A stretch of DNA of 44,403 nt from Candidatus Sulfopaludibacter sp. (GCA_031292755.1 JARLGM010000040.1:1-44403), one strand, 5' to 3'; shown: positions 1 to 9,244, numbered from the stretch's first letter. The notes: generated from the letters alone by a model not told the origin. Numbers and translations are program-made.

Positions 1-1256
1 CCCGAGATGGCGATCTCATCGGGATTGCGGGCGAGCACCTGGACCTCCGTAGTGGTGTAGCGGCCCTTTTCTTCCACGTAGACCACTGGTTTTCCGGCGC
101 GGGTGAAGAGCGCCTTGGCGGGGATGCTGATGGCATCGGGGATGCGGTTGATGACGATATCCATGCCGCCGTTCATGCCGGGCTGCAGGCGGGAGTCGGG
201 ATGGGACAGGGGCGCCCAGGCTTTGAAGCTGCGGGTGCGCGGCCATTCATTGCTCTGTTCGGCAAGTGGCGAGATGGAGCCGACCTTGGCGGGGATGGCG
301 AGTTCCGGGAGCGAATCGATGCGGACGATGGCCTGCTGGCCAACGGCGATTCGGCCGCGATCGGTTTCTTCGATCTTGCCTTCGAGCTGAAGGGTGTCGA
401 GATCGGGAATCTCGGCGAGTTGCATGCGGGCATAGGCGTTGTCGCCAACCTTAAAGGGCTTGGCATCAATCCATCCCTGGGTATAGTTGGTGGCAAAGAC
501 AAGGAACCCGGTGATCGGCGACACGACGGTCATATCAGCGATACGGGACTTGGTGATATCGACGTCCTGCTGGGCATTGTCCCGCTGCCGGGTGAGCGAG
601 CCGATGCGGGAGGTTTCCGACGCGCGATGGAGAGCGACGGTGGCCTGTTGGGCCTTGAGGTGCTGTTCGGCGATGCCCAGAGCGATACGGCTCTCTTCGG
701 CTTGAATCGGGCTGACGATTTCCTGTTTGGAGACCTCGAGCCGGGCCTTATCGACGGTGAATTGAGCGTCGGCGAGATCGCTGTTGTCCTGGTCGAGCGT
801 GATGCTGGATTGGGCGACGGTCTGTTCGAGCGTGGCCTGGGCTTGCTTAAGGGTGGCTTCCTTCTGCTGTAATTGCTGCTCGGCGGCACTGGAATCGAAG
901 CGAATCATGGGCTCGCCCTTATGAATGACGGTGCCGGAAGGGGCCAGCCAGGCGATGCGGAGCTGCGGGACCACCGGAGCGTAAACAGAGACCGAACGGG
1001 CCGCCTTGAGTTCGCCGCGAGTGCGGATGATGACCAGAAACTCGCCCTTGTGGGCAGGAGCCACGGGAAAGGTAACGCTGACCTGGGTTTGCCGGAAGCG
1101 ATAGATGCCGGCGACCGCCCCTCCCACGACCAGGAGGAAGATCAGAAAGATGAGCAAGGAACGGAGGCGTTTGCGCAGGCGTCGATTGGAGCCCGGGGCC
1201 TGAGGGCTGGGCTTTTGGGGTTCGCCCGTCTTGATGGGGGCCGGAGCAGGACTCAA
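1..1256 (-). CDS. HlyD/RND-type efflux periplasmic adaptor (3' end outside window)
   Basis: Partial gene; the reading frame is open from a TTG start to the window edge (about 418 codons seen). The TTG overlaps the TGA of the upstream gene (TTGA), so the two are translationally coupled. The protein has a basic, proline-rich cytosolic N-terminus, one membrane segment near residues 35-55 (LLIFLIFLLVVGGAVAG), then a lipoyl/barrel-sandwich half, a long helical hairpin rich in Ala, Gln and Glu, the second half-motif (VSPITGFLVF) and beta-barrel strands ending near IPAKALFTRAGKPVVYVEE, typical of membrane fusion proteins. Such adaptors bridge an inner-membrane transporter and an outer-membrane channel. 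The transporter should lie beyond the window start. The start choice rests on coupling; no other good start is nearer the membrane segment. Confidence 0.85.
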   Translation of the reverse strand, partial: MSPAPAPIKTGEPQKPSPQAPGSNRRLRKRLRSLLIFLIFLLVVGGAVAGIYRFRQTQVSVTFPVAPAHKGEFLVIIRTRGELKAARSVSVYAPVVPQLRIAWLAPSGTVIHKGEPMIRFDSSAAEQQLQQKEATLKQAQATLEQTVAQSSITLDQDNSDLADAQFTVDKARLEVSKQEIVSPIQAEESRIALGIAEQHLKAQQATVALHRASETSRIGSLTRQRDNAQQDVDITKSRIADMTVVSPITGFLVFATNYTQGWIDAKPFKVGDNAYARMQLAEIPDLDTLQLEGKIEETDRGRIAVGQQAIVRIDSLPELAIPAKVGSISPLAEQSNEWPRTRSFKAWAPLSHPDSRLQPGMNGGMDIVINRIPDAISIPAKALFTRAGKPVVYVEEKGRYTTTEVQVLARNPDEIAIS

Positions 1257-2287
1257 CGGGAGCCTCCTGTGGTGGGGGGTTCCAGGACGATAGCAGCGGA
1301 GAGATCTGGGAGCAGATGGGAATCGCTTTGATCGATATGGAACACCGCGGTGAAGGTCTTGATGGGACTGCCGAATCCGGAGGATGCCACAGGGCTGGCG
1401 TATTCAAAATGGGCGGGAAGAGTGAGGTCAGGATACGCATCGAGGTGGAGGGAGGCCTTCACGCCGGGAACCAGGGCGGCGACATCGGGCTCGCCAACAT
1501 TGCAGACGACCTGCATTTCGGTGGGATCGAAGATGCTGACGAGAGGTTGTCCGCGATAGAGCTGGTCGCCTTCCTGGGCGTGGCCCATGGAATTGGCGCG
1601 GAAAATATTTTCCTGGGCGACCATGCCGGAGAGAGGCGCCTTGACGGTGAGTTTGTCGATGTTGGTCTGGGCGCGCTCCATGGCAACCTTCTGGCGATCC
1701 GCCTGTAGTTCCAGAACACGGAGGGCGGCTGCGTCGGCAGTATCGTGAAAGGCGTTGGCCTTGGTGAGACTTTCGACGTGGATACGGGCGATGGCGGCAC
1801 GCTGCTCATTCTTAAGGCGATCGATCTCACTGAGAACGGGCCCTTTCCGAAGTTCCTGGAGGGCGGTTGCGAGATCCGCCTGGGCCTGTTTAAGATCGGT
1901 GGCGCGCTTTTCGGCATCGGCGCGGTTCTGGGCGCGTTTCTGATCGACCTGGTGCCCGAGGTCGTCGAATCTGCCCTTGGCATCGCGGGCCGTGTCCATC
2001 ATGTTGGTAGCGTCAAAGGTGGCGATCATGTCGCCTTCCTTGACCGAAGCGCCATTTTCGATCAGGTGAGTCAGGGTCATACTGCTGTAGTTTCCATAGA
2101 TCTGCGGGATCAGGATCTTGGAAGAGTGCACGGCCTGGACGGTTCCGGTGACCCGGACCTCGCGCTTGAGGCGGCCGGGAGCGGCAGCCGGATTCGCGGG
2201 CGCAGCATAAGCTGTGGAAGGGGCCGGGCGGGTGCAGCCGGACAGAGCGAGAACGATCAAGGCCAGAGCGAACGCGAAATGGCGCAC
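1253..2287 (-). CDS. HlyD/RND-family efflux adaptor lipoprotein
   Basis: A 344-residue membrane fusion protein, first of two tandem adaptor genes. I chose the GTG at 2287 because GGAGGT lies five bases upstream and the protein then begins directly with a lipoprotein signal, RHFAFALALIVLALSGC, giving an acylated Cys17; ATGs further upstream (2326, 2422) lack a comparable site and would bury the signal. After the lipobox come a barrel-sandwich half (IENGASVKEGDMIATFD), a long alpha-helical hairpin (roughly residues 80-200), the returning half-motif (VKAPLSGMVAQ) and C-terminal beta domains. It probably forms one tripartite exporter with the downstream adaptor and an unseen transporter. Two adaptors in a row suggest a heteromeric or duplicated adaptor. 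Substrate unknown. Confidence 0.87.
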   Translation of the reverse strand: MRHFAFALALIVLALSGCTRPAPSTAYAAPANPAAAPGRLKREVRVTGTVQAVHSSKILIPQIYGNYSSMTLTHLIENGASVKEGDMIATFDATNMMDTARDAKGRFDDLGHQVDQKRAQNRADAEKRATDLKQAQADLATALQELRKGPVLSEIDRLKNEQRAAIARIHVESLTKANAFHDTADAAALRVLELQADRQKVAMERAQTNIDKLTVKAPLSGMVAQENIFRANSMGHAQEGDQLYRGQPLVSIFDPTEMQVVCNVGEPDVAALVPGVKASLHLDAYPDLTLPAHFEYASPVASSGFGSPIKTFTAVFHIDQSDSHLLPDLSAAIVLEPPTTGGSR

Positions 2288-2419
2288 ACGACACCTCCAA
2301 TCTGGGGCTCGATGATTGGACGTCATTCGGACCTGAATGGTTGATATGATTTCAAGGTTAAGTATAAGTGAATTGCAGGGACCGAAGGAGGCGGCGGAGC
2401 CTTGGCGCGATTCGAAAGT

Positions 2420-2440
2420 CATGACCGTTCATGGTATAAT
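2420..2440 (+). promoter_or_regulatory. Candidate promoter and operator for the asparagine synthase operon
   Basis: TATAAT at 2435-2440 matches the sigma70 -10 consensus exactly. Directly before it is a perfect inverted repeat, CATGA-CCGT-TCATG (2420-2433), which would sit in the -35/-10 spacer, as repressor operators often do. The -35 region is weak (TTCGAA near 2411), which would fit an activated or weak promoter. The ATG of the downstream gene is about 70 bases away, leaving a short leader. Confidence 0.5.
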
Positions 2441-2509
2441 CCATCACAAATCGCATAAAAGCGTGGAAAGGCGCGAGACTCCTCTCGGGGAACGGAGATC
2501 GAACGGTAA

Positions 2510-4432
2510 ATGTGTGGGATTGCAGGCTTTACACGTCTGAACGGAATGGCGTCTAAGGGCGTCGCCTATCGCATCACCCAAGGTCTTTCTCACCGGGGGC
2601 CGGATCAACAGGGTGTTTTTGAGGGCAGCGAAGCCACGTTATGCGCAGTTCGCCTGAAGATTATTGACCTGGGCGGAGGCGATCAACCGTTCGTCAGTGA
2701 AGACCGAGACACGGCCATCGCGTTCAACGGCGAGATCTATAACCACCGGGAAATCCGCTCAGAACTGGAGGGGCTGGGGCATCGTTTCCATTCGCATTGC
2801 GATACCGAGACGGTCCTTCACGCCTTTCTGGAATGGGACACCGAGTGCTTCCGCAGGATGCGCGGCATGTTCGCCGTGGCGCTGTGGACGGAGTCGCGGA
2901 AGCGGCTGGTGTTGGTCCGCGACCGCATGGGGATCAAACCGCTGTATTACTACCTGCGGGGAGACGATGTTTATTTCGGCAGCGAATTGAAGGCAATCGT
3001 AGAGCACCCGGAGGTGCCCCGGCGGCTGGATCTGACGGCGCTCGATTCCTATCTTGCGGTCAACTATGTGCCGGGTCCGCACACCTTAATGGAAGGCATC
3101 CGGAAGGTACCGGCGGGGTGTTTGTTGGAATGGCGGCACGGCAAGGTTTCGATTGGGCGCTGGTGGAGCCTCCCATCCGTTGAAACGCGCAAGATCTCGA
3201 TCGAAGGCGCGAAAGAAGAGTTGGACGCCCTGCTTCGCGACTCGGTTCGGGAGCACCTGGTGTCGGACGTGCCGCTGGGAGTGTGGGCATCGGGAGGGCT
3301 GGATTCGTCGGCAGTGTTGCACTACGCGGCGCAGGAGACAGCGGGGCGGCTGAAGACATTTTCGGTTTCGTTTGCGGGGCGCAGCTTCGATGAGACACCA
3401 TACTTCCGCGAGGTCGCGAAAATCTACGGGACCGAACATTACGAATTCGATTTGAATCCGGAGGTGGAGTTAGCGAGCGCCATTCAGGACTTCGCGTATT
3501 ACTCGGATGAGCCGGGCGCGGATGCGGGGGCGCTGCCGGTGTGGTTCCTGTCGCGTATGACGCGGCAGCACGTGACGGTGGCGCTGTCCGGCGAAGGCGC
3601 GGACGAATTGTTCGGCGGTTACCTGACTTATGTGGCGGACCGGTTGGTGCGTCCGTTCCGCATGGTGCCGGGAGGAATGCGCCGGTTGCTGCGGGGAGCC
3701 CTGGACCGGTATCTCCCCGTATCCGACGACAAGATCAGCCTAGAGTACAAGCTCAAGCGCTGGATCGAGGGAAGCTGGCTGGATCCGGACGAGGCGCATT
3801 TCTTCTGGAACGGCACGTTCTCCAACGAGCAGCGGCGGCAGATCCGGCCGGGCTCGAATGGCAACGGTCTGAAGGCTCTGGTGGACCGACTGGGACTGGC
3901 GCGGAGCGGCGTGTTGGACCGGTATCTGCGGGTGGATCAGAGCTACTACCTGGCGGATGACATCCTCTACAAGACGGATCGCATGAGCATGGCGCACTCG
4001 CTGGAGGTGAGGCCGCCGTTTCTGGATCACCGGATTGTAGAGTTCGCCGCTTCCCTGCCCCAGCGCCTGAAGATTCGTGGTTTCCGGCAGAAGTACCTTC
4101 TGCGCGAACTGATGCGCGGGAAGCTTTCGGAGCGGATTCTGAATCGAAAGAAGACGGGCTTCGACATTCCAACTCACGACTGGTTCCGCGGGCCTTTGCG
4201 GGGTCCGTTGATGGACACGCTGACGGATGAGGCCATACAGGCGACCGGAATCTTCGACGCGAAAGCAATCCACACGCTGATACGCGATCATATGGAGAGG
4301 CGTATCAATGTGGGATATCACCTATGGGGTCTGCTGACACTTTTCCTGTGGATGAAGAGATGGAAGGTGGAGGTTCTTCCTCCCGTGGAGAGAGTCCTGC
4401 CGGATCCCGGCCAAATGCTGGTTATCAGCTAA
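2510..4432 (+). CDS. asnB: Asparagine synthase (glutamine-hydrolysing) / amidotransferase
   Basis: 640 residues, the usual AsnB length. The N-terminal class II glutaminase domain starts with the catalytic Cys2 (MCGIAGF) and has the RGPDQQG and FNGEIYNH substrate motifs; the C-terminal synthetase domain has the PP-loop SGGLDSS at residues 261-267 and the GEGADELFGGY motif. The enzyme uses glutamine, ATP and aspartate or a related carboxylate to make an amide. Initiator Met is followed directly by the catalytic Cys, fixing the start at 2510. The following gene is a membrane glycosyltransferase whose start overlaps this 3' end, so the pair is probably one operon. In that setting such proteins are often amidotransferases of exopolysaccharide or exosortase loci rather than housekeeping AsnB; I cannot decide which from the sequence. 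Confidence 0.95.
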   Translation: MCGIAGFTRLNGMASKGVAYRITQGLSHRGPDQQGVFEGSEATLCAVRLKIIDLGGGDQPFVSEDRDTAIAFNGEIYNHREIRSELEGLGHRFHSHCDTETVLHAFLEWDTECFRRMRGMFAVALWTESRKRLVLVRDRMGIKPLYYYLRGDDVYFGSELKAIVEHPEVPRRLDLTALDSYLAVNYVPGPHTLMEGIRKVPAGCLLEWRHGKVSIGRWWSLPSVETRKISIEGAKEELDALLRDSVREHLVSDVPLGVWASGGLDSSAVLHYAAQETAGRLKTFSVSFAGRSFDETPYFREVAKIYGTEHYEFDLNPEVELASAIQDFAYYSDEPGADAGALPVWFLSRMTRQHVTVALSGEGADELFGGYLTYVADRLVRPFRMVPGGMRRLLRGALDRYLPVSDDKISLEYKLKRWIEGSWLDPDEAHFFWNGTFSNEQRRQIRPGSNGNGLKALVDRLGLARSGVLDRYLRVDQSYYLADDILYKTDRMSMAHSLEVRPPFLDHRIVEFAASLPQRLKIRGFRQKYLLRELMRGKLSERILNRKKTGFDIPTHDWFRGPLRGPLMDTLTDEAIQATGIFDAKAIHTLIRDHMERRINVGYHLWGLLTLFLWMKRWKVEVLPPVERVLPDPGQMLVIS

Positions 4433-6195
4433 TCGTCGCCCTGGTAGCGGCGTTGATTTTCTTCGGGTGCATAGTTAGTCCGCCATCGTTGATGGATGAC
4501 GTGGACGCCGTGCAGGCGCAGATTGCGCATAACATGCTGCAATCGGGCGACTGGGTGACGGCGCGGCTGGACGGCATCAAGTACCTGGAGAAGTCTCCCC
4601 TCAAATATTGGTTGATGGTGGTGAGTTTCCGGATTTTCGGAGTTCACGACTGGGCGGCGCGGATTCCGATCGCGCTGGCCACGGTACTGTTGTGCTGGGT
4701 AACCGCGGGATTTGGCGCTTGGGCATTCGGGCGCAGAGCGGGCTTGTATAGCGGCCTGGTACTGTCGACGTCGGTTGGGCTTTTTCTGTTCACGCGCATT
4801 TTGATTCCCGACGTGATTCTCACCCTGACCATCACGCTGGCAATGTGGGCCTTGCTGCGCGCGTTGGAGGGAGACGAACGGCACCCCACATGGTGGGCCA
4901 TGGGGATGTGGGCGGCCATGGGCACGGGACTGCTTCTTAAGGGGCTGATCGCGGCGGTCTTCCCGGTTGCCGCCGGGCTGCTATATCTATCTCTGACCGG
5001 GCAGTTGTTCCAGCGGAAGACCTGGAAGCGGCTGCATCCGATTGCCGGAATCGCGGTGTTTCTGTTAATCGCCGCGCCCTGGCATGTATTGGCGACGCTG
5101 CGCAATCCACCTTACCTGGACTTCACAATACACAGCGAGCGGGGATCGTATCACGGGTTCTTCTGGTTTTACTTCATCAACGAACACGTGCTGCGTTTTC
5201 TCAATCTGCGGTATCCGCGGGACTACGACACCGTGCCGCGATTGTATTTCTGGCTATTTCACCTGCTGTGGCTCTTTCCGTGGAGCGTGTACTTTCCGGC
5301 AGCGGTCAAATTGAGCTACCGGAAACCGGACCGGCCTTCCCGCGTGCGGCTGCTGGCGCTGTGCTGGGCCGGTTTCATTCTGGTATTCTTCACGCTTTCG
5401 ACTACACAGGAATATTACTCAATGCCTTGTTACCCGGCACTGGCATTATTGCTGGGCTCGGCGATCGCGGGCGGGTCCGCAGCGCTGCGTTGGGGAACGA
5501 AGGGGATTGCGGTAGTCACCAGCCTGGCTGCGCTGGCGATCGCGGCGATTCTCTGGATGGTGCGGGGTATGGCGGCTCCCGGCGACATCTCGGTGGCGCT
5601 GAATCAGAATCCGGAGTTGTACCAGCTTTCACTCGGGCACATGGCGGATTTGACGCTCCGGGCATTTGCGTATTTGAGACTGCCGCTGGCGGTAGCCGGG
5701 GTAGCGTTCGCTGTAGGCGCCGTGGGGGCGTGGCGGAGGACGCGGGGAAAGTGGTCGACGGGTAGCGCTTGCCCAATCGTCGCGTTAACCGTCATGATGG
5801 TGCTGTTTTTCCATGCGGCGCGCCTCGCGTTGGTGGTGTTCGACCCGTACATGGCGTCGCGCCCACTGGCGGAGGCTCTGTTGAAGGCTCCCGGCGGAGT
5901 GCTGATCGTGGACGATCAGTATTACACGTTTTCGTCGGTTATCTTCTACACCAACCGTCGCGCCCTGCTCTTGAACGGGCGAGTGACCAACCTGGTGTAC
6001 GGATCTTACGCGCCCGACGCGCCGCAAGGCGTGTTCATCGATGATCGTGACTTGCGGGCGCGATGGCCGCAAACTCAGCGTTATTACTTACTTGCAGAAG
6101 GTCCCCAAGTCCCCCGGCTGGCCAAGCTGGTCGGCAAGAGCGCTCTACACGTGGTGGCTGCAAGCGGCGGAAAATTCCTGTTCACCAATCAATAA
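4360..6195 (+). CDS. GT39-family (ArnT/PMT-like) membrane glycosyltransferase
   Basis: About 611 residues with many membrane segments, the first at LIVALVAALIFFGCIV. Right after it comes the family signature loop, with MDDVDAVQAQIAHNM, SGDWVTARLDG and YLEKSPLKYWL, corresponding to the D-E/D-x-x-Y region and the E-K-P-P/S-L motif of dolichyl/undecaprenyl-phosphate sugar transferases. Such enzymes move a lipid-linked sugar onto lipid A, protein or glycans at the outer face of the inner membrane. The start is uncertain: an ATG at 4324 is also in frame; 4360 overlaps asnB by 73 bases and keeps the first membrane helix, whereas the next ATG (4492) would lose it. Likely co-transcribed with asnB; the acceptor is unknown. 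Confidence 0.88.
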   Translation: MEGGGSSSRGESPAGSRPNAGYQLIVALVAALIFFGCIVSPPSLMDDVDAVQAQIAHNMLQSGDWVTARLDGIKYLEKSPLKYWLMVVSFRIFGVHDWAARIPIALATVLLCWVTAGFGAWAFGRRAGLYSGLVLSTSVGLFLFTRILIPDVILTLTITLAMWALLRALEGDERHPTWWAMGMWAAMGTGLLLKGLIAAVFPVAAGLLYLSLTGQLFQRKTWKRLHPIAGIAVFLLIAAPWHVLATLRNPPYLDFTIHSERGSYHGFFWFYFINEHVLRFLNLRYPRDYDTVPRLYFWLFHLLWLFPWSVYFPAAVKLSYRKPDRPSRVRLLALCWAGFILVFFTLSTTQEYYSMPCYPALALLLGSAIAGGSAALRWGTKGIAVVTSLAALAIAAILWMVRGMAAPGDISVALNQNPELYQLSLGHMADLTLRAFAYLRLPLAVAGVAFAVGAVGAWRRTRGKWSTGSACPIVALTVMMVLFFHAARLALVVFDPYMASRPLAEALLKAPGGVLIVDDQYYTFSSVIFYTNRRALLLNGRVTNLVYGSYAPDAPQGVFIDDRDLRARWPQTQRYYLLAEGPQVPRLAKLVGKSALHVVAASGGKFLFTNQ

Positions 6196-6296
6196 TTATT
6201 TTGTCTTTTTTATTTTCAATTACTTAGCAGCTTATCGCCGGCCACGCGCGGAATGCCAGGTGTTACTTTGAAATTGGGAAGAGAAGAGGTTGCGGG
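6196..6296. other. AT-rich spacer before the phage-derived block
   Basis: The first 40 bases after the glycosyltransferase stop (about 6196-6232) are strikingly AT-rich, with long T runs, unlike the GC-rich surroundings. They may hold the promoter of the downstream block (TTGTCT near 6209 could be a -35), but I see no convincing -10. No gene is supported here. The compositional break coincides with the left edge of the structural gene block. Confidence 0.4.
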
Positions 6297-6323
6297 GCCC
6301 GGCGGAAATCGCCGGGCTTTTTT
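6297..6323 (+). terminator. Rho-independent terminator (or attenuator)
   Basis: A perfect 8-bp stem GCCCGGCG (6297-6304) / CGCCGGGC (6310-6317), five-base loop GAAAT, followed by six T residues (6318-6323). It lies about 100 bases past the glycosyltransferase and only 14 bases before the start of the first gene of the phage-like block, with that gene's Shine-Dalgarno GGAGG right after the T run. It would insulate the block from upstream transcription, or act as an attenuator if the block's promoter is in the preceding AT-rich spacer. Confidence 0.85.
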
Positions 6324-6336
6324 GTTGGAGGAAAGG

Positions 6337-6606
6337 ATGTCGCGAATGAAAACAGACGCAAACATCCCGGACGACTGCAAGGAGTGCATTCACTGGGATC
6401 AGGTAGAGCAGCGGGTGAGGGTCCGATCCGTTCTGACATCGATGGTAGACAAGCTGGAAGAAAAAGTAATCGCGGGAGACTTCAAACCAACGGTTGCCGA
6501 TTTCCTCAGAACCCTCGAAGCCGACCAGAATCTCGAAGGGGTGAATGAAGGGCCGACGGAGTACATCGTCAGATGGGAGGACCTGTCGCCAACGTCGCAG
6601 AATTGA
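6337..6606 (+). CDS. Small hypothetical protein preceding terminase
   Basis: 89 residues, starting at ATG 6337 with a good GGAGGAAAGG site immediately upstream. The sequence is acidic and mostly helical, with an early CKECIHW segment and VDKLEEKVIAGDFKPTVADF in the middle. I recognise no family. By position, first gene of the block and overlapping the terminase large subunit by 34 bases, it could be a small terminase subunit or DNA-recognition factor, but it shows no clear helix-turn-helix, so this is only a positional guess. Confidence 0.65.
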   Translation: MSRMKTDANIPDDCKECIHWDQVEQRVRVRSVLTSMVDKLEEKVIAGDFKPTVADFLRTLEADQNLEGVNEGPTEYIVRWEDLSPTSQN

Positions 6607-7877
6607 CCATTCCATACCGCCCGCTGCCCTCGCAGCGGGCGTTTCACGATTGCCTTTCGAGGTTCAAGGGTTTCTCGGGCCCGATCGGCAGCGGGAAAAG
6701 CCAGGCGCTGTGCCAGGAAGCAATCAAATTGAGCTACCTGAACGCCGGGCGCACAGGGCTTCTGGGCGCCCCGACTTACCCGATGTTGCGGGATGCGACG
6801 CAAGCGTGTCTGCTGGAGCTACTGGAAGATAGCGGCATACGATACGACCACAATAAGTCAGAAAATACCATCATCTATCGGGATACGCGGTCCAAGATCC
6901 TGCTGCGGGCCGTGGACGAATTCGAGCGGCTGCGCGGCACCAATCTGGCCTGGTTTGGCCTCGACGAGCTTACTTATACACAAGAGGCCTCCTGGCTGAG
7001 GTTGGAAGGCAGGCTACGCGACCCAAAGGCAACCCGCCTGGCTGGCTTCGCAGCGTGGACACCCAAGGGTTTTGACTGGGTATACAAGAAGTTCATCGCG
7101 CCGGACAGGCCGGATGGATACATGGCGGTCCGTGCGGTGGCGAGCGAGAATCGGTACCTGTTGGATAAGGTGCCGGACTTTTACAAACAACTGGCTAATA
7201 GCTACGACGAGAAGTTCTACCGCCAGGAGGTTTTGGGAGAGTATCTGAACCTGACCGGCGGCATGGTCTATACGTCATTCTCCCGCGACGCCAACGTCCG
7301 GCCGGTAACAGCCGACCTGCGACGTCCGCTGCTGTGGGCTCTCGATTTCAACGTCGATCCGATGAGTTCTCTGGTAGCGCAAAGGGCGGGCAGCAAGGTC
7401 GTGATCCTCGATGAGATTGTAATTCGCAACGGCACCACCCGGGAGGCGGCCGAGGAATTTCTGAAGCGCTTCTCGAACCATGAAAGCGAAGTTGTGATTT
7501 ACGGGGATGCCTCCGGCAATCAACAGCAGACGACCGGGTCGACGGACTACCAGATCATCCGGGAGTATTTCGCGATAACGACCAATTTGACCGTGACTTA
7601 CCAGGTGCCGAAGAGTAATCCAATGGTCCGGGACAGAATCAACCTGACCAATTCCAAGCTCAGATCGGCGGCGGGCGAACAGGAGTTGCTGGTAGATCCA
7701 CGGTGCACGGAATTGATCAAGGATTTTGAACAAGTGGCGTATAAGACGGACAGTTGTCAGATCGATAAAGACAAGGACCGGCTGCGGACACACCTGTCCG
7801 ACGCATTGGGATACCTGTTATGGCAGGAATGCCGGCCGGTCGCGAAGATCGGCGAGCGCGGAGGACGATTGTTTTGA
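6573..7877 (+). CDS. terL: Phage terminase large subunit
   Basis: 434 residues, the usual TerL length. The packaging ATPase half has a Walker A GPIGSGKS at residues 36-43 and a Walker B WFGLDE at 127-132, where the Asp-Glu pair coordinates Mg-ATP. The C-terminal RNase H-like nuclease half shows the acidic triad regions LWALDFNVDP, VVIYGDASG and LRTHLSDALGYLL. The enzyme pumps DNA into a prohead and cuts it. All key residues appear intact, so nothing suggests decay. The ATG at 6573 overlaps the upstream gene by 34 bases; a TTG at 6603 overlapping that gene's stop (TTGA) is an alternative start. Headful or site-specific packaging cannot be told from the sequence. Confidence 0.95.
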   Translation: MGGPVANVAELTIPYRPLPSQRAFHDCLSRFKGFSGPIGSGKSQALCQEAIKLSYLNAGRTGLLGAPTYPMLRDATQACLLELLEDSGIRYDHNKSENTIIYRDTRSKILLRAVDEFERLRGTNLAWFGLDELTYTQEASWLRLEGRLRDPKATRLAGFAAWTPKGFDWVYKKFIAPDRPDGYMAVRAVASENRYLLDKVPDFYKQLANSYDEKFYRQEVLGEYLNLTGGMVYTSFSRDANVRPVTADLRRPLLWALDFNVDPMSSLVAQRAGSKVVILDEIVIRNGTTREAAEEFLKRFSNHESEVVIYGDASGNQQQTTGSTDYQIIREYFAITTNLTVTYQVPKSNPMVRDRINLTNSKLRSAAGEQELLVDPRCTELIKDFEQVAYKTDSCQIDKDKDRLRTHLSDALGYLLWQECRPVAKIGERGGRLF

Positions 7878-7879
7878 TC

Positions 7880-9244
7880 ATGCAGACGATTAACCGGGAG
7901 CATCCGGAATACATCGCGCGGAAGGCGATGTGGAAGCATTACAAAGATCTCTACGCGGGCGGTGAACAACTGCGAGAGCGCGCCTCGGAATACCTGGTGC
8001 GAAGACATAGGGAGCCCAACGAAGTCTACCTGGAGCGGCTTAGCCGCATGTTTTACCAGAACTATATCGGGTCGATCATCGATTGGTACGCGGCGACGCT
8101 CATGCATCGCGAGCCGTCCTTTCTATTGGAAGGAAACGACGGCACGGCGAAGGAGTTCTTCAGTTCACTTGCCAACAACTGCGACCTGAAGGGCACCAGC
8201 CTTAGCGAGTTCTTCCGCCAGCGATTCACCGAAGCACTGGTGTGCGGCAGCAGTTACGTGGTGGTGGATTTCCCGCGTGGGATCGGGAGCGCAATGAGCC
8301 GTGCCGAGGAAGATGCGGCCGGGGTATCGCGCGCCTACCTGATGAACTACGACGCTGATGAAGTCATCAATTGGAATTACGACCAGACGGGAGGACTGGA
8401 GTGGATCGTGATTCGGACGGGATGCCTGCGGCAGTCCAGGGTGACCGACGCCAAGTGGGAGAAGGAGACGCGGTGGATCTATTATGACCGCGAGATGTTC
8501 CAGGTCTACCGCACGGTGGGTGATGAGCGCGGGATCGAACTGATCGACGAGGGGCGCCATGGACTAGCCTCCTTACGCCGCGTGCCCGTGTTTCATCTGA
8601 AGGTGCTGGATGGCATGTGGTTGATGAACCGGGCAGCTCTACTCCAGTTAGAGCACTTCAATAAGTCGAACGCGCTTTCGTGGGCGCTGACAATGGGGCT
8701 CTTTGCCACCCCCGTAGTCTACTCGGACAAAGAGTGGAACCAGGTAGTTGGGGAGTCCTATTACATCCAACTGGGGGCCGGGGACCGGTTTGGATGGACG
8801 GAACCGGAGGGCAAAGTCTACCAGATTGCGGCGGACAACCTGGTGGCCTTGAAAGACGAGATCTATCGGGTGTGCTACCTGATGAACCAGGCGGGGGATT
8901 CAAGCGCGCGGCAATCGGGGCTCAGCAAGCAGTTGGACTTCGGAACCACCGAGGAGGTGCTGCGGGCCTTCGGCACCACGGTGAAAGAGGCCATGAAGCA
9001 GGTTCTCTGGGCCATCTGCGCAGCGCGGCAGGATGGGATCACGATCGATGTTGCGGGCCTGGACGAGTTTGACATCGATGAGTTCGGAACGGAATTGGAC
9101 GATGCCCGCAAGTTACTCGAGTTGGGCATCGCCTCGCCGACCTTGAAGAAGCAGGTGTTCAAGCGGCTGGCGTTGAAGTACCTCTGCGACGCGCGGCAGG
9201 AAGTCAAGAACCAGGTGGTAGCGGAGATCGAAGGGGCGGAGTAG
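7880..9244 (+). CDS. Phage portal protein
   Basis: 454 residues starting at ATG 7880, three bases after the terminase stop. Features fit portal proteins: N-terminal helical region (HPEYIARKAMWKHYKDLY), the FYQNYIGSIIDWYAATL helix, a beta-rich wing with YVVVDFP, an interface region (NKSNALSWALTMGLF) and a long C-terminal helical part with FGTTEEVLRAFGTTVKEAMKQV. It resembles the DUF4055-type portal group as I remember it. The portal forms a dodecameric ring at one capsid vertex, holding the terminase during packaging and the tail afterwards. The position directly after TerL is canonical. Subfamily assignment is from memory and is less certain than the role. Confidence 0.85.
   Translation: MQTINREHPEYIARKAMWKHYKDLYAGGEQLRERASEYLVRRHREPNEVYLERLSRMFYQNYIGSIIDWYAATLMHREPSFLLEGNDGTAKEFFSSLANNCDLKGTSLSEFFRQRFTEALVCGSSYVVVDFPRGIGSAMSRAEEDAAGVSRAYLMNYDADEVINWNYDQTGGLEWIVIRTGCLRQSRVTDAKWEKETRWIYYDREMFQVYRTVGDERGIELIDEGRHGLASLRRVPVFHLKVLDGMWLMNRAALLQLEHFNKSNALSWALTMGLFATPVVYSDKEWNQVVGESYYIQLGAGDRFGWTEPEGKVYQIAADNLVALKDEIYRVCYLMNQAGDSSARQSGLSKQLDFGTTEEVLRAFGTTVKEAMKQVLWAICAARQDGITIDVAGLDEFDIDEFGTELDDARKLLELGIASPTLKKQVFKRLALKYLCDARQEVKNQVVAEIEGAE

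Noticed and set aside
201..872. Long plus-strand open frame of 223 codons opposite the adaptor gene
   Set aside because: It is the mirror of the helical hairpin region of the minus-strand adaptor, giving an Asp/Gly/Leu-rich translation with no ribosome site.
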